This document shows positions 9,374 through 17,413 of a DNA stretch of 31,556 bases, one piece after another. How positions within the stretch are numbered: position 1 is the first letter of the stretch; each line of letters begins with the position of its first letter. Source of the DNA: Kiritimatiellia bacterium. Its GTDB lineage: Bacteria > Verrucomicrobiota > Kiritimatiellia > RFP12 > UBA1067. Under the pieces are notes generated by a model, which worked only from the letters and a program-made list of their open reading frames with translations, was not told the origin of the DNA and did not search any database. The stretch lies in assembly GCA_017959645.1 (NCBI GenBank), contig JAGDAE010000205.1:1-31556 (forward strand). Reading direction: 5' to 3'. A program made the position numbers and the translations under genes.

Positions 9374-10795
9374 ATGGATATCACCGGGTTTCGCGTTCTC
9401 GTTCTCGCTCTCGCCGTCCTGCCGGCGGCCGAATCGCCGGCGCTCGTCGCCAAGGTGTCCACTTTCGGCGAGCCGTGGTGCGACCTGCCGGCCGGCGAAT
9501 GCAAAGGCGGCGAGGCGACGGTGGAGATCGACGTTTCGCGCACGGAGCAGGAGATCGTCGGTTTCGGCTGCGCGGCGAGCGAACTCGGCTGGGAGGCGCT
9601 CGCGTGCCTTTCGGGTGCCGACCGCGCCGCAGTGTTCGATGAGCTGTGCCGGGATGGCGGCTTCACGGTGATTCGCACGCCGATCGGCGCGAGCGACTTC
9701 GCGCTCGACTACTATTCCCTCGACGACCACGACGGCGATTTCGCGATGGAGGGCTTTTCAATCGACGGCGATCGCCGGGCGCTGATACCGCTGCTCAAGG
9801 AATTCGCCGCCAGAATCCCGCCGGACGTTCTCAAGATATGGGCGTCGCCTTGGTGTCCGCCGAGATGGATGAAAAAGACGGGGTGCTATGCGTCGCGTCC
9901 GCCGTGGGACGGGGGCGAACCCAACGACTGCCTGGAAGAGTCGAGGGTGTACGAGGGCGAAGACGGTTTCAACTGCGACGAGGCGCATTTTCGCGCGTAT
10001 GCGCTGTATTTCCGCAAGTACGCGGACGCGATGCGCGCCGAGGGCCTGCCGATAGCGTGGGTGATGCCGCAGAACGAGCCGAACAGCGCCCAGCCGTATC
10101 CGAGCTGCACCTGGAAAAGCGCTTCGCTCGCGCGTTTTACTCTCGACTATCTGTGCCCGGCCATGGAGGGAAGCGGAACTTCGGTGATGCTGGGCACTAT
10201 CGAGCGGCGGTCGATGGAGCTTCCGGACGCGGTACTGTCCGATCCCGCCAACCGCGCGAAGATAGCCGGCGCCGGTTTCCAGTGGGAGGGCAAAGAGGCG
10301 CTCGTGCCGGTCAAAAAGCGCTATCCTGACGTGTTTCTCGTGGGCACGGAGCAGGAATGCGGCGACGGCGCCAACGACTACGCACACGCGCGCCACTGCT
10401 GGGAATTGATGTGCCATTATTTCGAACACGGCGTGTCGGTGTACGAATACTGGAACATCGCGCTGAAAACCGGCTCGGTCTCGCGCTGGGGCTGGAGGCA
10501 GAACTCTCTCGTCAGTGTCGACCCGGAAAATGCGAGTTTTTCGTTCAATTTCGAATACTACGTGCTTAAGCATCTGTCGGCTTTCGTCAAGCGCGGGGCC
10601 AGGCGGCTCGCCGCCGGCGGCGATTACGGCGACGCGCTCGCGTTCGTCAATCCCGACGGTTCGGTCGTGGTCGCGCTGGGCAACGATTCCGCCGGTTCCG
10701 TCGCCGTCGCGGTGTGCGGAAAGCGCGTCGATCTGCCGGCGAAGTCGATCGCCACCGTGGTTCTCGGAGAATGCGATCTGGCAGCTTGGAAATGA
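9374..10795 (+). CDS. secreted GH30-family glycoside hydrolase
   Basis: The 473-residue protein has a signal peptide (about residues 1-18). The clan-A TIM barrel carries the acid/base E235 in MPQNEPNSAQP and the nucleophile E326 in VGTEQECG, with IVGFGCAASELGW near the N-terminus and LKIWASPWCPPRWMK near 157; all are typical of GH30. A C-terminal beta domain follows (about 410-470). GH30 members include beta-glucosidases, beta-xylosidases, glucuronoxylanases and beta-1,6-glucanases. The xylanase next door makes a role on xylan plausible, but the subfamily cannot be fixed by eye. GGAGGG lies just before ATG 9374, 15 bases after the GH10 reading frame. Confidence 0.87.
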   Translation: MDITGFRVLVLALAVLPAAESPALVAKVSTFGEPWCDLPAGECKGGEATVEIDVSRTEQEIVGFGCAASELGWEALACLSGADRAAVFDELCRDGGFTVIRTPIGASDFALDYYSLDDHDGDFAMEGFSIDGDRRALIPLLKEFAARIPPDVLKIWASPWCPPRWMKKTGCYASRPPWDGGEPNDCLEESRVYEGEDGFNCDEAHFRAYALYFRKYADAMRAEGLPIAWVMPQNEPNSAQPYPSCTWKSASLARFTLDYLCPAMEGSGTSVMLGTIERRSMELPDAVLSDPANRAKIAGAGFQWEGKEALVPVKKRYPDVFLVGTEQECGDGANDYAHARHCWELMCHYFEHGVSVYEYWNIALKTGSVSRWGWRQNSLVSVDPENASFSFNFEYYVLKHLSAFVKRGARRLAAGGDYGDALAFVNPDGSVVVALGNDSAGSVAVAVCGKRVDLPAKSIATVVLGECDLAAWK

Positions 10796-10818
10796 AACCG
10801 TAATAACAGGACAGGGTC

Positions 10819-12585
10819 ATGAAAAAAACGCTTCCGCTTTTCGCCGCAACGCTGCTGCCGCTCGCCGGTTTCGCGCTCGAGATGCCTTTCAGCGTGCGCG
10901 GCTCGTACATGGCGATATCCGCGCATTCGGAGAACGACTGGGGGGCGGAGCACCAGTCCGGAGTGTGGATACGCAACGTGTCCAACGCCGCGAACAGCCA
11001 GTATGTCGCGAGGATAATTCCGGTTTCCGGCGCCGGGCATCTCGAGGTCACGGACTTTGCCGAAAGCCCGGAGAAGCTTACCCTGAAGACCTCCGCCGGG
11101 GACATCGAAGTCGCGTTCGCCGACGAAGACACGATTCTCCTGCGGTCGGAAAACGTCGGCATCCGTCTCGACTTCTGGCACAAGACGTGGTGGCACTTCA
11201 TCTGGGAGAAGCCGTCCGCCGCCGGCAGGACCGTGGGTGTGGCGACGCTTTACGAGAACGGCGCCAAGATCGTAGTCGATGCGCGCCGGGGGGCGAAACG
11301 CGTCGACAGCAGCTGGATAGAGGGGCACGGAGCCGCCGGCGCGGCGTTCGAGGCCTGGAACGAGGGCGACGGCGTCGAGATCGCCCTCAAGGATTTCCGC
11401 TACGACTGGGACGGTTCGCTGCCCGGGACTTCCTTCGACGAGGCGCTCGCCAGGCAGCGCGCCTCTTTCGCTTCGTTCCTCGACGCGATGCCGACGGTTC
11501 CGGACGAGTTCGAAAACGCGCGCGTCCGCGCCGCGCGCCTGCTCTGGAGCTCGATCGTCGCGCCGCGCAACCAGCTCAAGCGCGAGGGCATGCTGATGTC
11601 CAAGAACTGGATGAACCACATATGGAGCTGGGACCACTGCTTCAACGCGATGGCGCTCGCCTACGGCGGCGAGAGCGAATGCGCCTGGGACCAGTTCATC
11701 GGAATGTTCGATTTCCAGGCTCCGAACGGGCAGCTGCCGGATTCGATGGACGCGTACACGTCGACCTACGCTTTCGTGAAACCGCCGGTCCACGGCTGGG
11801 CGTTCGCGCGCATGATGAAGACGATGCCGCTCGATCGCGACCGGCTGGCGGAGGCGTACGGCAAGCTTGCGAAATGGACGCAGTATTGGCTCGTCTGCCG
11901 CGACAGCGACCGCAACGGGCTTTGCGAATACGATCACGGCAACGATTCCGGCTGGGACAATTCGACCGTATTTCTGGAGATGCCGCCGCTCGAAACGCCG
12001 GAGCTCGCCGCCTACCTGACGGTCCAGATGGACGTTCTCGCCGATCTTGCCGCGCGGCTCGGTCTTGATGGCGAGGCCGCAGGATGGAAGGCAAAGGCCG
12101 ACGCCATGGCAGCGAAGGCGACAGAGATTCTCTTCGACGCCGACGGAGCCCCGCGCTTTCGCCGCATGCTCGACGGGAGTTTCCATACATGCGATTCGAT
12201 GCTCCTGCGCATGGGAATGATTCTCGGCGGGCGGCTGCCGGCGCACATCCGCGAAAAGCTGCTCGCCGAAGTGTCGTCGGAGAAATTCCTCACCAGGTTC
12301 GGCCTGGCCACCGAATCTCCGTCGAGCGGGCGCTACGATCCGGACGGATACTGGCGCGGCCCGATCTGGGCGCCGGAGATGATGATCGCGATCGACGGCG
12401 TTCGCGCCTGCGGCGACGAAGTTCTCGCCCGCGAACTGGCGCTCAGGTTCTGCCGGATGTGCGACAAGGGTGGTTTCGCCGAGAATTTCGACGCGCTCAC
12501 CGGCGCTCCGCTCCGCGACAAGGCGTATACCTGGACCGCATCCGCTTTTCTCGTCGTCGCCCACGAACTGGAAGGGCGGAAATGA
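10819..12585 (+). CDS. secreted GH63-like (alpha/alpha)6-barrel glycosidase
   Basis: The 588 residues begin with a signal peptide (about 1-19), then an N-terminal beta domain and an (alpha/alpha)6 barrel of the trehalase/GH63/mannosylglycerate-hydrolase type. Supporting motifs are HIWSWDHCFNAMAL, whose D272 is the likely general acid, GNDSGWDNST near 376, and YWRGPIWAPEMM near 512. This clan inverts and acts on alpha-linked glucose or mannose. The substrate is unknown; linkage to GH10 and GH30 genes suggests side-chain or oligosaccharide trimming in the same pathway. It follows the GH30 gene by 23 bases. Confidence 0.82.
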   Translation: MKKTLPLFAATLLPLAGFALEMPFSVRGSYMAISAHSENDWGAEHQSGVWIRNVSNAANSQYVARIIPVSGAGHLEVTDFAESPEKLTLKTSAGDIEVAFADEDTILLRSENVGIRLDFWHKTWWHFIWEKPSAAGRTVGVATLYENGAKIVVDARRGAKRVDSSWIEGHGAAGAAFEAWNEGDGVEIALKDFRYDWDGSLPGTSFDEALARQRASFASFLDAMPTVPDEFENARVRAARLLWSSIVAPRNQLKREGMLMSKNWMNHIWSWDHCFNAMALAYGGESECAWDQFIGMFDFQAPNGQLPDSMDAYTSTYAFVKPPVHGWAFARMMKTMPLDRDRLAEAYGKLAKWTQYWLVCRDSDRNGLCEYDHGNDSGWDNSTVFLEMPPLETPELAAYLTVQMDVLADLAARLGLDGEAAGWKAKADAMAAKATEILFDADGAPRFRRMLDGSFHTCDSMLLRMGMILGGRLPAHIREKLLAEVSSEKFLTRFGLATESPSSGRYDPDGYWRGPIWAPEMMIAIDGVRACGDEVLARELALRFCRMCDKGGFAENFDALTGAPLRDKAYTWTASAFLVVAHELEGRK

Positions 12586-12603
12586 CGCAACATGCAACCG
12601 GAA

Positions 12604-12620
12604 CCCGGCGTCGCGCCGGG
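12604..12620 (+). other. short hairpin between the GH63-like and thioesterase genes
   Basis: CCCGGCG-TCG-CGCCGGG forms seven perfect G-C-rich pairs 19 bases after the GH63-like stop. It has no T-run and is followed directly by the ribosome site of the next gene, so it is more likely an mRNA stability or processing element than a terminator. Confidence 0.4.
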
Positions 12621-12637
12621 AAACGAAAGGAACGCAG

Positions 12638-13057
12638 ATGGGAAACTTCAAGACGATAGACGATGCGAGGGAGTATTTTTCGCGCGACCGTTTCGCGACG
12701 GAGAACGGCATCTCCCTCGATGAACTGGACGCGGAACGCTCCGTCGCGAGCATGACGATATGCGAGCGGCACCGCAATGCGTTCGGCGGCGTGATGGGCG
12801 GCGCGATATTCACGCTTGCCGATTTCGCGTTCGCCGCGCTCACCAACGACCGCGAACGGCTGACCGTCGCCCAGCAGACGAGCGTGAACTATCTCTCGCC
12901 GGCCAAAGGGGGGCGGCTGATCGCGACGGCCCGCTACAAAAAGGACGGACGGAATTCGTGCGTGGTCAACGTCGACGTGGCCGACGACACCGGCCGCGCG
13001 ATTGCCCAGTTCGTCGGCACCGGATTCAAACTCGATGCGAAAGGAGCGGATAGATGA
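12638..13057 (+). CDS. PaaI-family hotdog thioesterase
   Basis: The 139-residue protein fits a single hotdog domain. The motif RHRNAFGGVMGGAIFTLADFA (about residues 45-65) is the family's active-site helix region: N, then GG.MGG, then the D of the helix. This is followed by QQTSVNYLSPAKGG and FVGTGFKL. Family members hydrolyse acyl- or aryl-CoA thioesters in the cytosol; the substrate here is unknown. I chose ATG 12638 because GAAAGGAACGCAG precedes it; the longer frame upstream overlaps the GH63-like gene. Its stop overlaps the next start (ATGA). Confidence 0.88.
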   Translation: MGNFKTIDDAREYFSRDRFATENGISLDELDAERSVASMTICERHRNAFGGVMGGAIFTLADFAFAALTNDRERLTVAQQTSVNYLSPAKGGRLIATARYKKDGRNSCVVNVDVADDTGRAIAQFVGTGFKLDAKGADR

Positions 13058-13512
13058 AGATCGTGCAGACGATGGCGGTCGCCGCATTCGCGGCGGCGCT
13101 TGCCGGGTGCGCGTCGACCGGTCCGGCGTTCCGCGAACACAAAGGAGCGACGGAGGTTTCGGTTACCGAACTCGCGCGCACGTCGCAGAGTTGGGACGGC
13201 GTGGAACTGCCCGATTACCCGGCCGGACGCCCGGAACTCGTGATCAGGCGCTACGTGTTCCCCGGCGGCAGCAGGCTCGGCTGGCATCATCATCCCGTCA
13301 TGAACTACGGCATCGTGCAGCAGGGGGAACTGACGATCGTCGGACTGGATGGGAAGGAGAAGACCGTCAGGGCCGGCGAAGCGGTGGTAGAGATGGTCGG
13401 GACGATCCACCATGGGGAGAATCGCGGCGACAAGGCCGTCGTTCTGGACATGTTCTACATTTCGAGGAAGGACGAACCGCTCGCTGTCCAGCATCCAGAA
13501 ATCGGCCAATGA
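13054..13512 (+). CDS. cupin-domain lipoprotein
   Basis: The N-terminus is a lipoprotein signal with the lipobox LAGC (C18), so the 152-residue protein should be anchored to a membrane on the outside. The cupin fold is shown by GWHHHPVMNYGIVQQGELTI (about 71-90) and a second motif TIHHGENRG near 124, giving histidines suited to metal binding. Catalytic or binding function is not predictable. It is translationally coupled to the thioesterase (ATGA overlap) and ends the gene run that begins at purB. Confidence 0.82.
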   Translation: MKIVQTMAVAAFAAALAGCASTGPAFREHKGATEVSVTELARTSQSWDGVELPDYPAGRPELVIRRYVFPGGSRLGWHHHPVMNYGIVQQGELTIVGLDGKEKTVRAGEAVVEMVGTIHHGENRGDKAVVLDMFYISRKDEPLAVQHPEIGQ

Positions 13513-13577
13513 CCGGGGCGTCGCGGCATGAATCGATGGTATAGGTTGAGGTTATGGGTCGGCTGAAAGATTTCCGA

Positions 13578-13615
13578 TTGTCCTTTGGCCGGCGGGATGT
13601 GATACAATATCCCGC
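13578..13615 (+). promoter_or_regulatory. cysK promoter with an inverted repeat around the -10
   Basis: TGATACAAT at 13600-13608 is an extended -10. A weak TTGTCC lies at 13578-13583 with a long 19-bp spacer. GCGGGAT (13592-13598) and ATCCCGC (13609-13615) form a perfect 7-bp inverted repeat separated by 10 bases that contain the -10 itself, the layout expected of a repressor operator. A second short hairpin, CGGCC-GTCG-GGCCG (13628-13641), lies in the leader just before the AAAGGAG ribosome site. Confidence 0.6.
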
Positions 13616-13656
13616 GTCAACCGAAAACGGCCGTCGGGCCGAGAAAGGAGCATAAA

Positions 13657-14580
13657 ATGGGCAAAGCTGCAAAGAATATTCTGGAGAAAGTGGGCGGAAC
13701 CCCGCTTGTCGAAATCTCCGGAAAACTGAACAAAGGCGGGGCGAAAGTTCTCGCCAAGGTCGAATTTTTCAATCCGGGCGGCAGCGTCAAGGACCGTATC
13801 GCGCTCGCGATGGTCGAGGCGGCGGAGAAGGACGGAACCCTGAAGCCCGGCGCGACGATCATCGAGCCGACCAGCGGCAACACCGGCGTGGGACTGGCGC
13901 TGGTCAGTGCGGTGAAGGGCTACCATCTCGTGCTGACGATGCCGGAGACGATGTCGATCGAGCGCCGCAAGCTCGCCGCGGCGTACGGTGCGGAAATCGT
14001 CCTCACGCCAGGCGCAGAGGGGATGAAGGGCGCGATCGCCAAGGCGGAGGCGCTTCGCGAGTCCACTCCTGGCGCGGTGATCCTGCAGCAGTTCGAGAAT
14101 CCGGCCAATCCGGCCAAGCACGAGGCGACGACGGGCCCGGAAATCTGGGCGGACACCGATGGCGAAGTCGCCGCTTTCGTGTCTGGCGTCGGAACCGGCG
14201 GCACGCTCTCCGGCGCGGGGCGCTACCTCAAGTCGAAGAATCCGGAAATCAAGATCTTCGCGGTCGAGCCGGATACCAGCCCGGTGCTCTCGGAAGGCAA
14301 GGCCGGTCCGCACAAGATACAGGGAATCGGCGCGGGGTTCGTGCCCAAGACTCTCGACACTTCCGTCTACGACGAAGTGGTCAAGGTCAGCGCCGAGAAC
14401 GCCGGCGCGGCCGCGCGCGCGGCGGCGGCGAACGACGGGCTGCTGGTCGGTATCTCGTCCGGAGCCGCCTTGTGGACCGCGCTGGAGCTTTCGAAGCGGC
14501 CGGAGTTCGCCGGCAAGACGATAGTCGCGCTTCTGCCCGACACCGGCGAGAGGTATCTATCGACCTGGCTGTTCGAATAG
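13657..14580 (+). CDS. cysK: cysteine synthase (O-acetylserine sulfhydrylase)
   Basis: This PLP enzyme makes L-cysteine from O-acetylserine and sulfide in the cytosol. The 307 residues match the family. K45 in NPGGSVKDR binds PLP, TSGNTG (71-76) is the substrate loop, and GVGTGGTLSG near 180 holds the cofactor phosphate; DTGERYLST near the C-terminus is typical. AAAGGAG precedes the ATG. It is first of a run with hydE and a BioB-LarE fusion, enzymes that handle cysteine sulfur or Fe-S clusters, so local cysteine supply may matter. No cysE is in the window. Confidence 0.96.
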   Translation: MGKAAKNILEKVGGTPLVEISGKLNKGGAKVLAKVEFFNPGGSVKDRIALAMVEAAEKDGTLKPGATIIEPTSGNTGVGLALVSAVKGYHLVLTMPETMSIERRKLAAAYGAEIVLTPGAEGMKGAIAKAEALRESTPGAVILQQFENPANPAKHEATTGPEIWADTDGEVAAFVSGVGTGGTLSGAGRYLKSKNPEIKIFAVEPDTSPVLSEGKAGPHKIQGIGAGFVPKTLDTSVYDEVVKVSAENAGAAARAAAANDGLLVGISSGAALWTALELSKRPEFAGKTIVALLPDTGERYLSTWLFE

Positions 14581-15656
14581 TGTCTCCGCTGCTGGAGAAG
14601 GCGGCCGCCAAGCCGCTCGCGCTGACGCGCCGGGAACTGGCCGGGATTCTGGCCTGGCCCGACGCGGAAGCCCTTTTTTCGGCAGCATATGCGGTGAAAA
14701 TCCGCGAAATCGGGCGCGCCGTATCCTTCAGAGGCCTGATAGAGTTCTCCAACATCTGCGCCAAAGACTGCTTCTACTGCGGAATCAGAAAAAGCAATGC
14801 CGGGACGAACCGCTACCGGATGGACGCGGACGAGATCGTGCGCGAGGCTAGATGGGCGTTCGACGCCGGGTACGGCAGCATTGTTCTGCAGTCGGGGGAG
14901 ATCGAGAGCGAGGAGAATACGGAATTCGTCGAGAACGTCCTCAGGCGCATACGGGCGTTCGGCGGCGACGGGTTCGGGGTTACTGCGAGCCTCGGCGAAC
15001 AGACGGAAGAAACCTACCGCCGCTGGCGCGAGGCGGGAGCGCACCGGTATCTGCTCAGGATCGAGACGTCGAATCCCGCGCTTTACGCGAAACTGCATCC
15101 TGCCAGCCATTCGTGGGAACGGCGCCGCGATTGCCTTCGCGCGCTGAGGCGCTGCGGATACCAGGTCGGAAGCGGGGTGATGGCCGGGCTGCCCGGGCAG
15201 ACGCTGGACGATCTTGCCGCAGATATCGAATTCTTCGCCGCCGAAGATCTGGACATGATCGGAATGGGGCCGTACGTACCCCACTCCGGAACGCCGCTCG
15301 GCAAAGACGCGCCATGGACGCCGCAGGTGCGTAAAGAGCGGCTGGAACTCGGGTTGCGGATGATCGCGGCGACCCGGCTCTATCTGCACGACGTCAACAT
15401 CGCGGCGGCAACCGCATTGCAGGCAATCGACCCGGAGGGACGCGAGAAGGGGCTTCTCGCCGGAGCCAACGTGATCATGCCGAACATGACCGGCGCGCGC
15501 TATCGCGCAGACTACCGGCTCTACGACGGCAAGCCGTGCGTCGGGGAAGACGCGGAGACGTGCCGAGACTGCATCGGACGGCGCATTGCCGCTCTCGGCG
15601 AGACGGTGCTTACGAACGCGAGAGGCGATTCTCCGCATTGGAGGAAACGATGGTGA
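14580..15656 (+). CDS. hydE: [FeFe]-hydrogenase maturation radical-SAM protein HydE
   Basis: HydE is a radical-SAM enzyme that helps build the dinuclear iron subcluster of [FeFe]-hydrogenase. The start is GTG 14580, overlapping the cysK stop (TAGTG), and gives 358 residues. The SAM cluster motif is C60, C64, C67 in NICAKDCFYCGIRKSN. A C-terminal C-X7-C-X2-C (C320, C328, C331) matches the optional second Fe-S site known in HydE and argues against PylB. MAGLPGQTLDD and GPYVPHSGTPL are HydE-like. No hydF, hydG or hydrogenase gene is in the window. A longer frame inside cysK is a shadow. Confidence 0.9.
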   Translation: MSPLLEKAAAKPLALTRRELAGILAWPDAEALFSAAYAVKIREIGRAVSFRGLIEFSNICAKDCFYCGIRKSNAGTNRYRMDADEIVREARWAFDAGYGSIVLQSGEIESEENTEFVENVLRRIRAFGGDGFGVTASLGEQTEETYRRWREAGAHRYLLRIETSNPALYAKLHPASHSWERRRDCLRALRRCGYQVGSGVMAGLPGQTLDDLAADIEFFAAEDLDMIGMGPYVPHSGTPLGKDAPWTPQVRKERLELGLRMIAATRLYLHDVNIAAATALQAIDPEGREKGLLAGANVIMPNMTGARYRADYRLYDGKPCVGEDAETCRDCIGRRIAALGETVLTNARGDSPHWRKRW

Positions 15657-17386
15657 ACGAGGAAGGAATATCCCGAGAGGAGGCACTGGCGCTGCTGAAG
15701 CCGGAGCGCCGGGCGGAACTGCGCGAACGGGCGCACGCGACGACGCTCGCCTGCGTCGAAAAACGGTTCGATTTCTGTTCGATAATCAATGCGCGATCGG
15801 GAGGCTGCACCGAAGACTGCAAATGGTGCGCACAGTCCGCACGCTGGAAAACCGGCTGCGAAACCTACGGCTGGGTCGGCGCCAAGGCGTGCGTAGAGGC
15901 GGCCAGGGCGGCAGAAGCGAACGGCGCCGATAGGATAGGCATCGTCACTTCCGGACGGCGCCTTTCGCCCGGCGACGTCGAAAAAGTCTGCGAGGCGCTG
16001 CGCGAAATGCGCAAGGCGACGGATATCGGCCTTTGCGGTTCGCTGGGTCTGCTCTCCGAAGAGGATCTCGTCCGGTTCAAGGCGGCTGGGTTGCAGCGCG
16101 TGCATTGCAACATCGAGACCGCGCCGTCGCTTTTTCCGTCGCTCTGCTCCACGCATGCGACTGGGGACAAGCTCAAGACGATCCGGGCGGCGAAGCGGCT
16201 AGGGTTCCAGATATGCTGCGGCGGCATAATCGGCATGGGCGAAAGCGACGAGCAGCTGGTCGAATTCGCATTTGCCCTCAAAGAGATCGCGCCTGATTCG
16301 ATTCCGGTGAACGTTCTGCATCCGGTAGAGGGAACACCGCTCGGGAACAATGGTATTCCAGACCCCGAGCGCGTAATCGATTCGGTGGCCATTCTGCGGC
16401 TCGTAAACCCATCGACGCCGCTGCGTTTCGCGGGCGGCAGGCGGGACATGTCGGACGAAACGGCGGCGAAGTGCGTCTACGTTGGAATGTCGGCCGGCAT
16501 CGCAGGTCCGCTGCTGACGACGCCGGGCGCCGATTTCGACGACGACCGGGAACTAGCCGTGCGCGCTGGCTATGCCGTCGGCGGAGGGAGCGCGGCCAAA
16601 CTTGAACGCCTGCGCGCCGCATTGCGCGAAGCGGGCAGCGCCGTCGTCGCATTCTCGGCCGGCGTCGATTCGACTTTCCTCCTGCGCGTCGCCAAAGACG
16701 AGCTCGCAGACCGCGTCGTCGCCGCGACAATACGCTCGCCAGCGATGCCGGCACGGGAGATTGAAGAGGCGGTTGCATTCTGCCGCGCGGAGAAGATACG
16801 CCATGAAATCGTCGATATCGACGAGCTTGCGGTGCCAGGATTCGCGGAGAATACGCCGGAGCGATGCTATTTCTGCAAGAAGGCGGTGTTCGAAAGGATT
16901 CTCGAACTTGCGAGACGGAACGGAATCGGAAAGGTGCTGGAGGGGTCGAATCTCGACGACGATCGCGACTGGCGTCCAGGCCGGCGCGCGATCGCAGAGC
17001 TTGGCATCGGAAGCCCGCTCCGCGATGCGAGACTGACGAAAGCGGAAATCCGCCAACTTTCAAAGCGGCTCGGGCTTGCGACCGCCGGTAAGCCGTCGTT
17101 CGCCTGTCTCGCCTCGCGTTTTCCGTATGGCGAACGCATAACCGCGGCCGGACTTGAACGGGTGGAAAAGGCGGAGCGATGGCTCCTCGGCGCCGGGTTC
17201 GGACTTTCCCAGTTGCGCGTGCGTTCGCACGGGAACATGGCCCGTATAGAAGTTCCGACTCCGGACATTCCGCGTCTCGCTGCCAAAGCGGGCGAAATCG
17301 CCGTCGCGCTGGAGAGATTGGGGTTCGCATATGTTTCGCTCGATCTGCGGGGCTATCGCTCTGGCAGCATGAACGAGACGCTGTAG
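15650..17386 (+). CDS. fusion protein: biotin synthase (BioB) joined to sulfur transferase LarE
   Basis: One 578-residue frame holds two enzymes. Residues 1-310 are biotin synthase: the radical-SAM motif C53-C57-C60 in GGCTEDCKWCAQSA, CGGIIGMGE near 190, PVNVLHPVEGTPL, and LRFAGGRRDM with R259. The E. coli C97 cluster ligand appears as glycine (RIGIVTSG), while C129 and C189 are kept and C190 and C153 are extra. Residues 317-578 are LarE-like: PP-loop FSAGVDST (336-341), CYFC (406-409), RPGRRAIAELGIGSPLRDA, and C486 in SFACLASRFPYG, which lines up with the sacrificial cysteine of LarE. ATG 15650 overlaps the hydE end (ATGGTGA), with GAGGAAACG before it. The linker is only about 8 residues. 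No other biotin or lar genes are nearby. Confidence 0.88.
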   Translation: MVNEEGISREEALALLKPERRAELRERAHATTLACVEKRFDFCSIINARSGGCTEDCKWCAQSARWKTGCETYGWVGAKACVEAARAAEANGADRIGIVTSGRRLSPGDVEKVCEALREMRKATDIGLCGSLGLLSEEDLVRFKAAGLQRVHCNIETAPSLFPSLCSTHATGDKLKTIRAAKRLGFQICCGGIIGMGESDEQLVEFAFALKEIAPDSIPVNVLHPVEGTPLGNNGIPDPERVIDSVAILRLVNPSTPLRFAGGRRDMSDETAAKCVYVGMSAGIAGPLLTTPGADFDDDRELAVRAGYAVGGGSAAKLERLRAALREAGSAVVAFSAGVDSTFLLRVAKDELADRVVAATIRSPAMPAREIEEAVAFCRAEKIRHEIVDIDELAVPGFAENTPERCYFCKKAVFERILELARRNGIGKVLEGSNLDDDRDWRPGRRAIAELGIGSPLRDARLTKAEIRQLSKRLGLATAGKPSFACLASRFPYGERITAAGLERVEKAERWLLGAGFGLSQLRVRSHGNMARIEVPTPDIPRLAAKAGEIAVALERLGFAYVSLDLRGYRSGSMNETL

Positions 17387-17413
17387 CCAATCCGTCGTGG
17401 ATCCGGGAAGACG

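Noticed and set aside
14580..15656. PylB or a second biotin synthase instead of HydE
   Set aside because: The C-terminal C-X7-C-X2-C and the HydE-like motifs favour HydE; no pyrrolysine genes are near.
16572..17386. LarE as a separate gene behind bioB
   Set aside because: The frame is continuous from BioB through LarE with no stop, and the ATG near 16572 belongs to another frame; no ribosome site lies at the junction.
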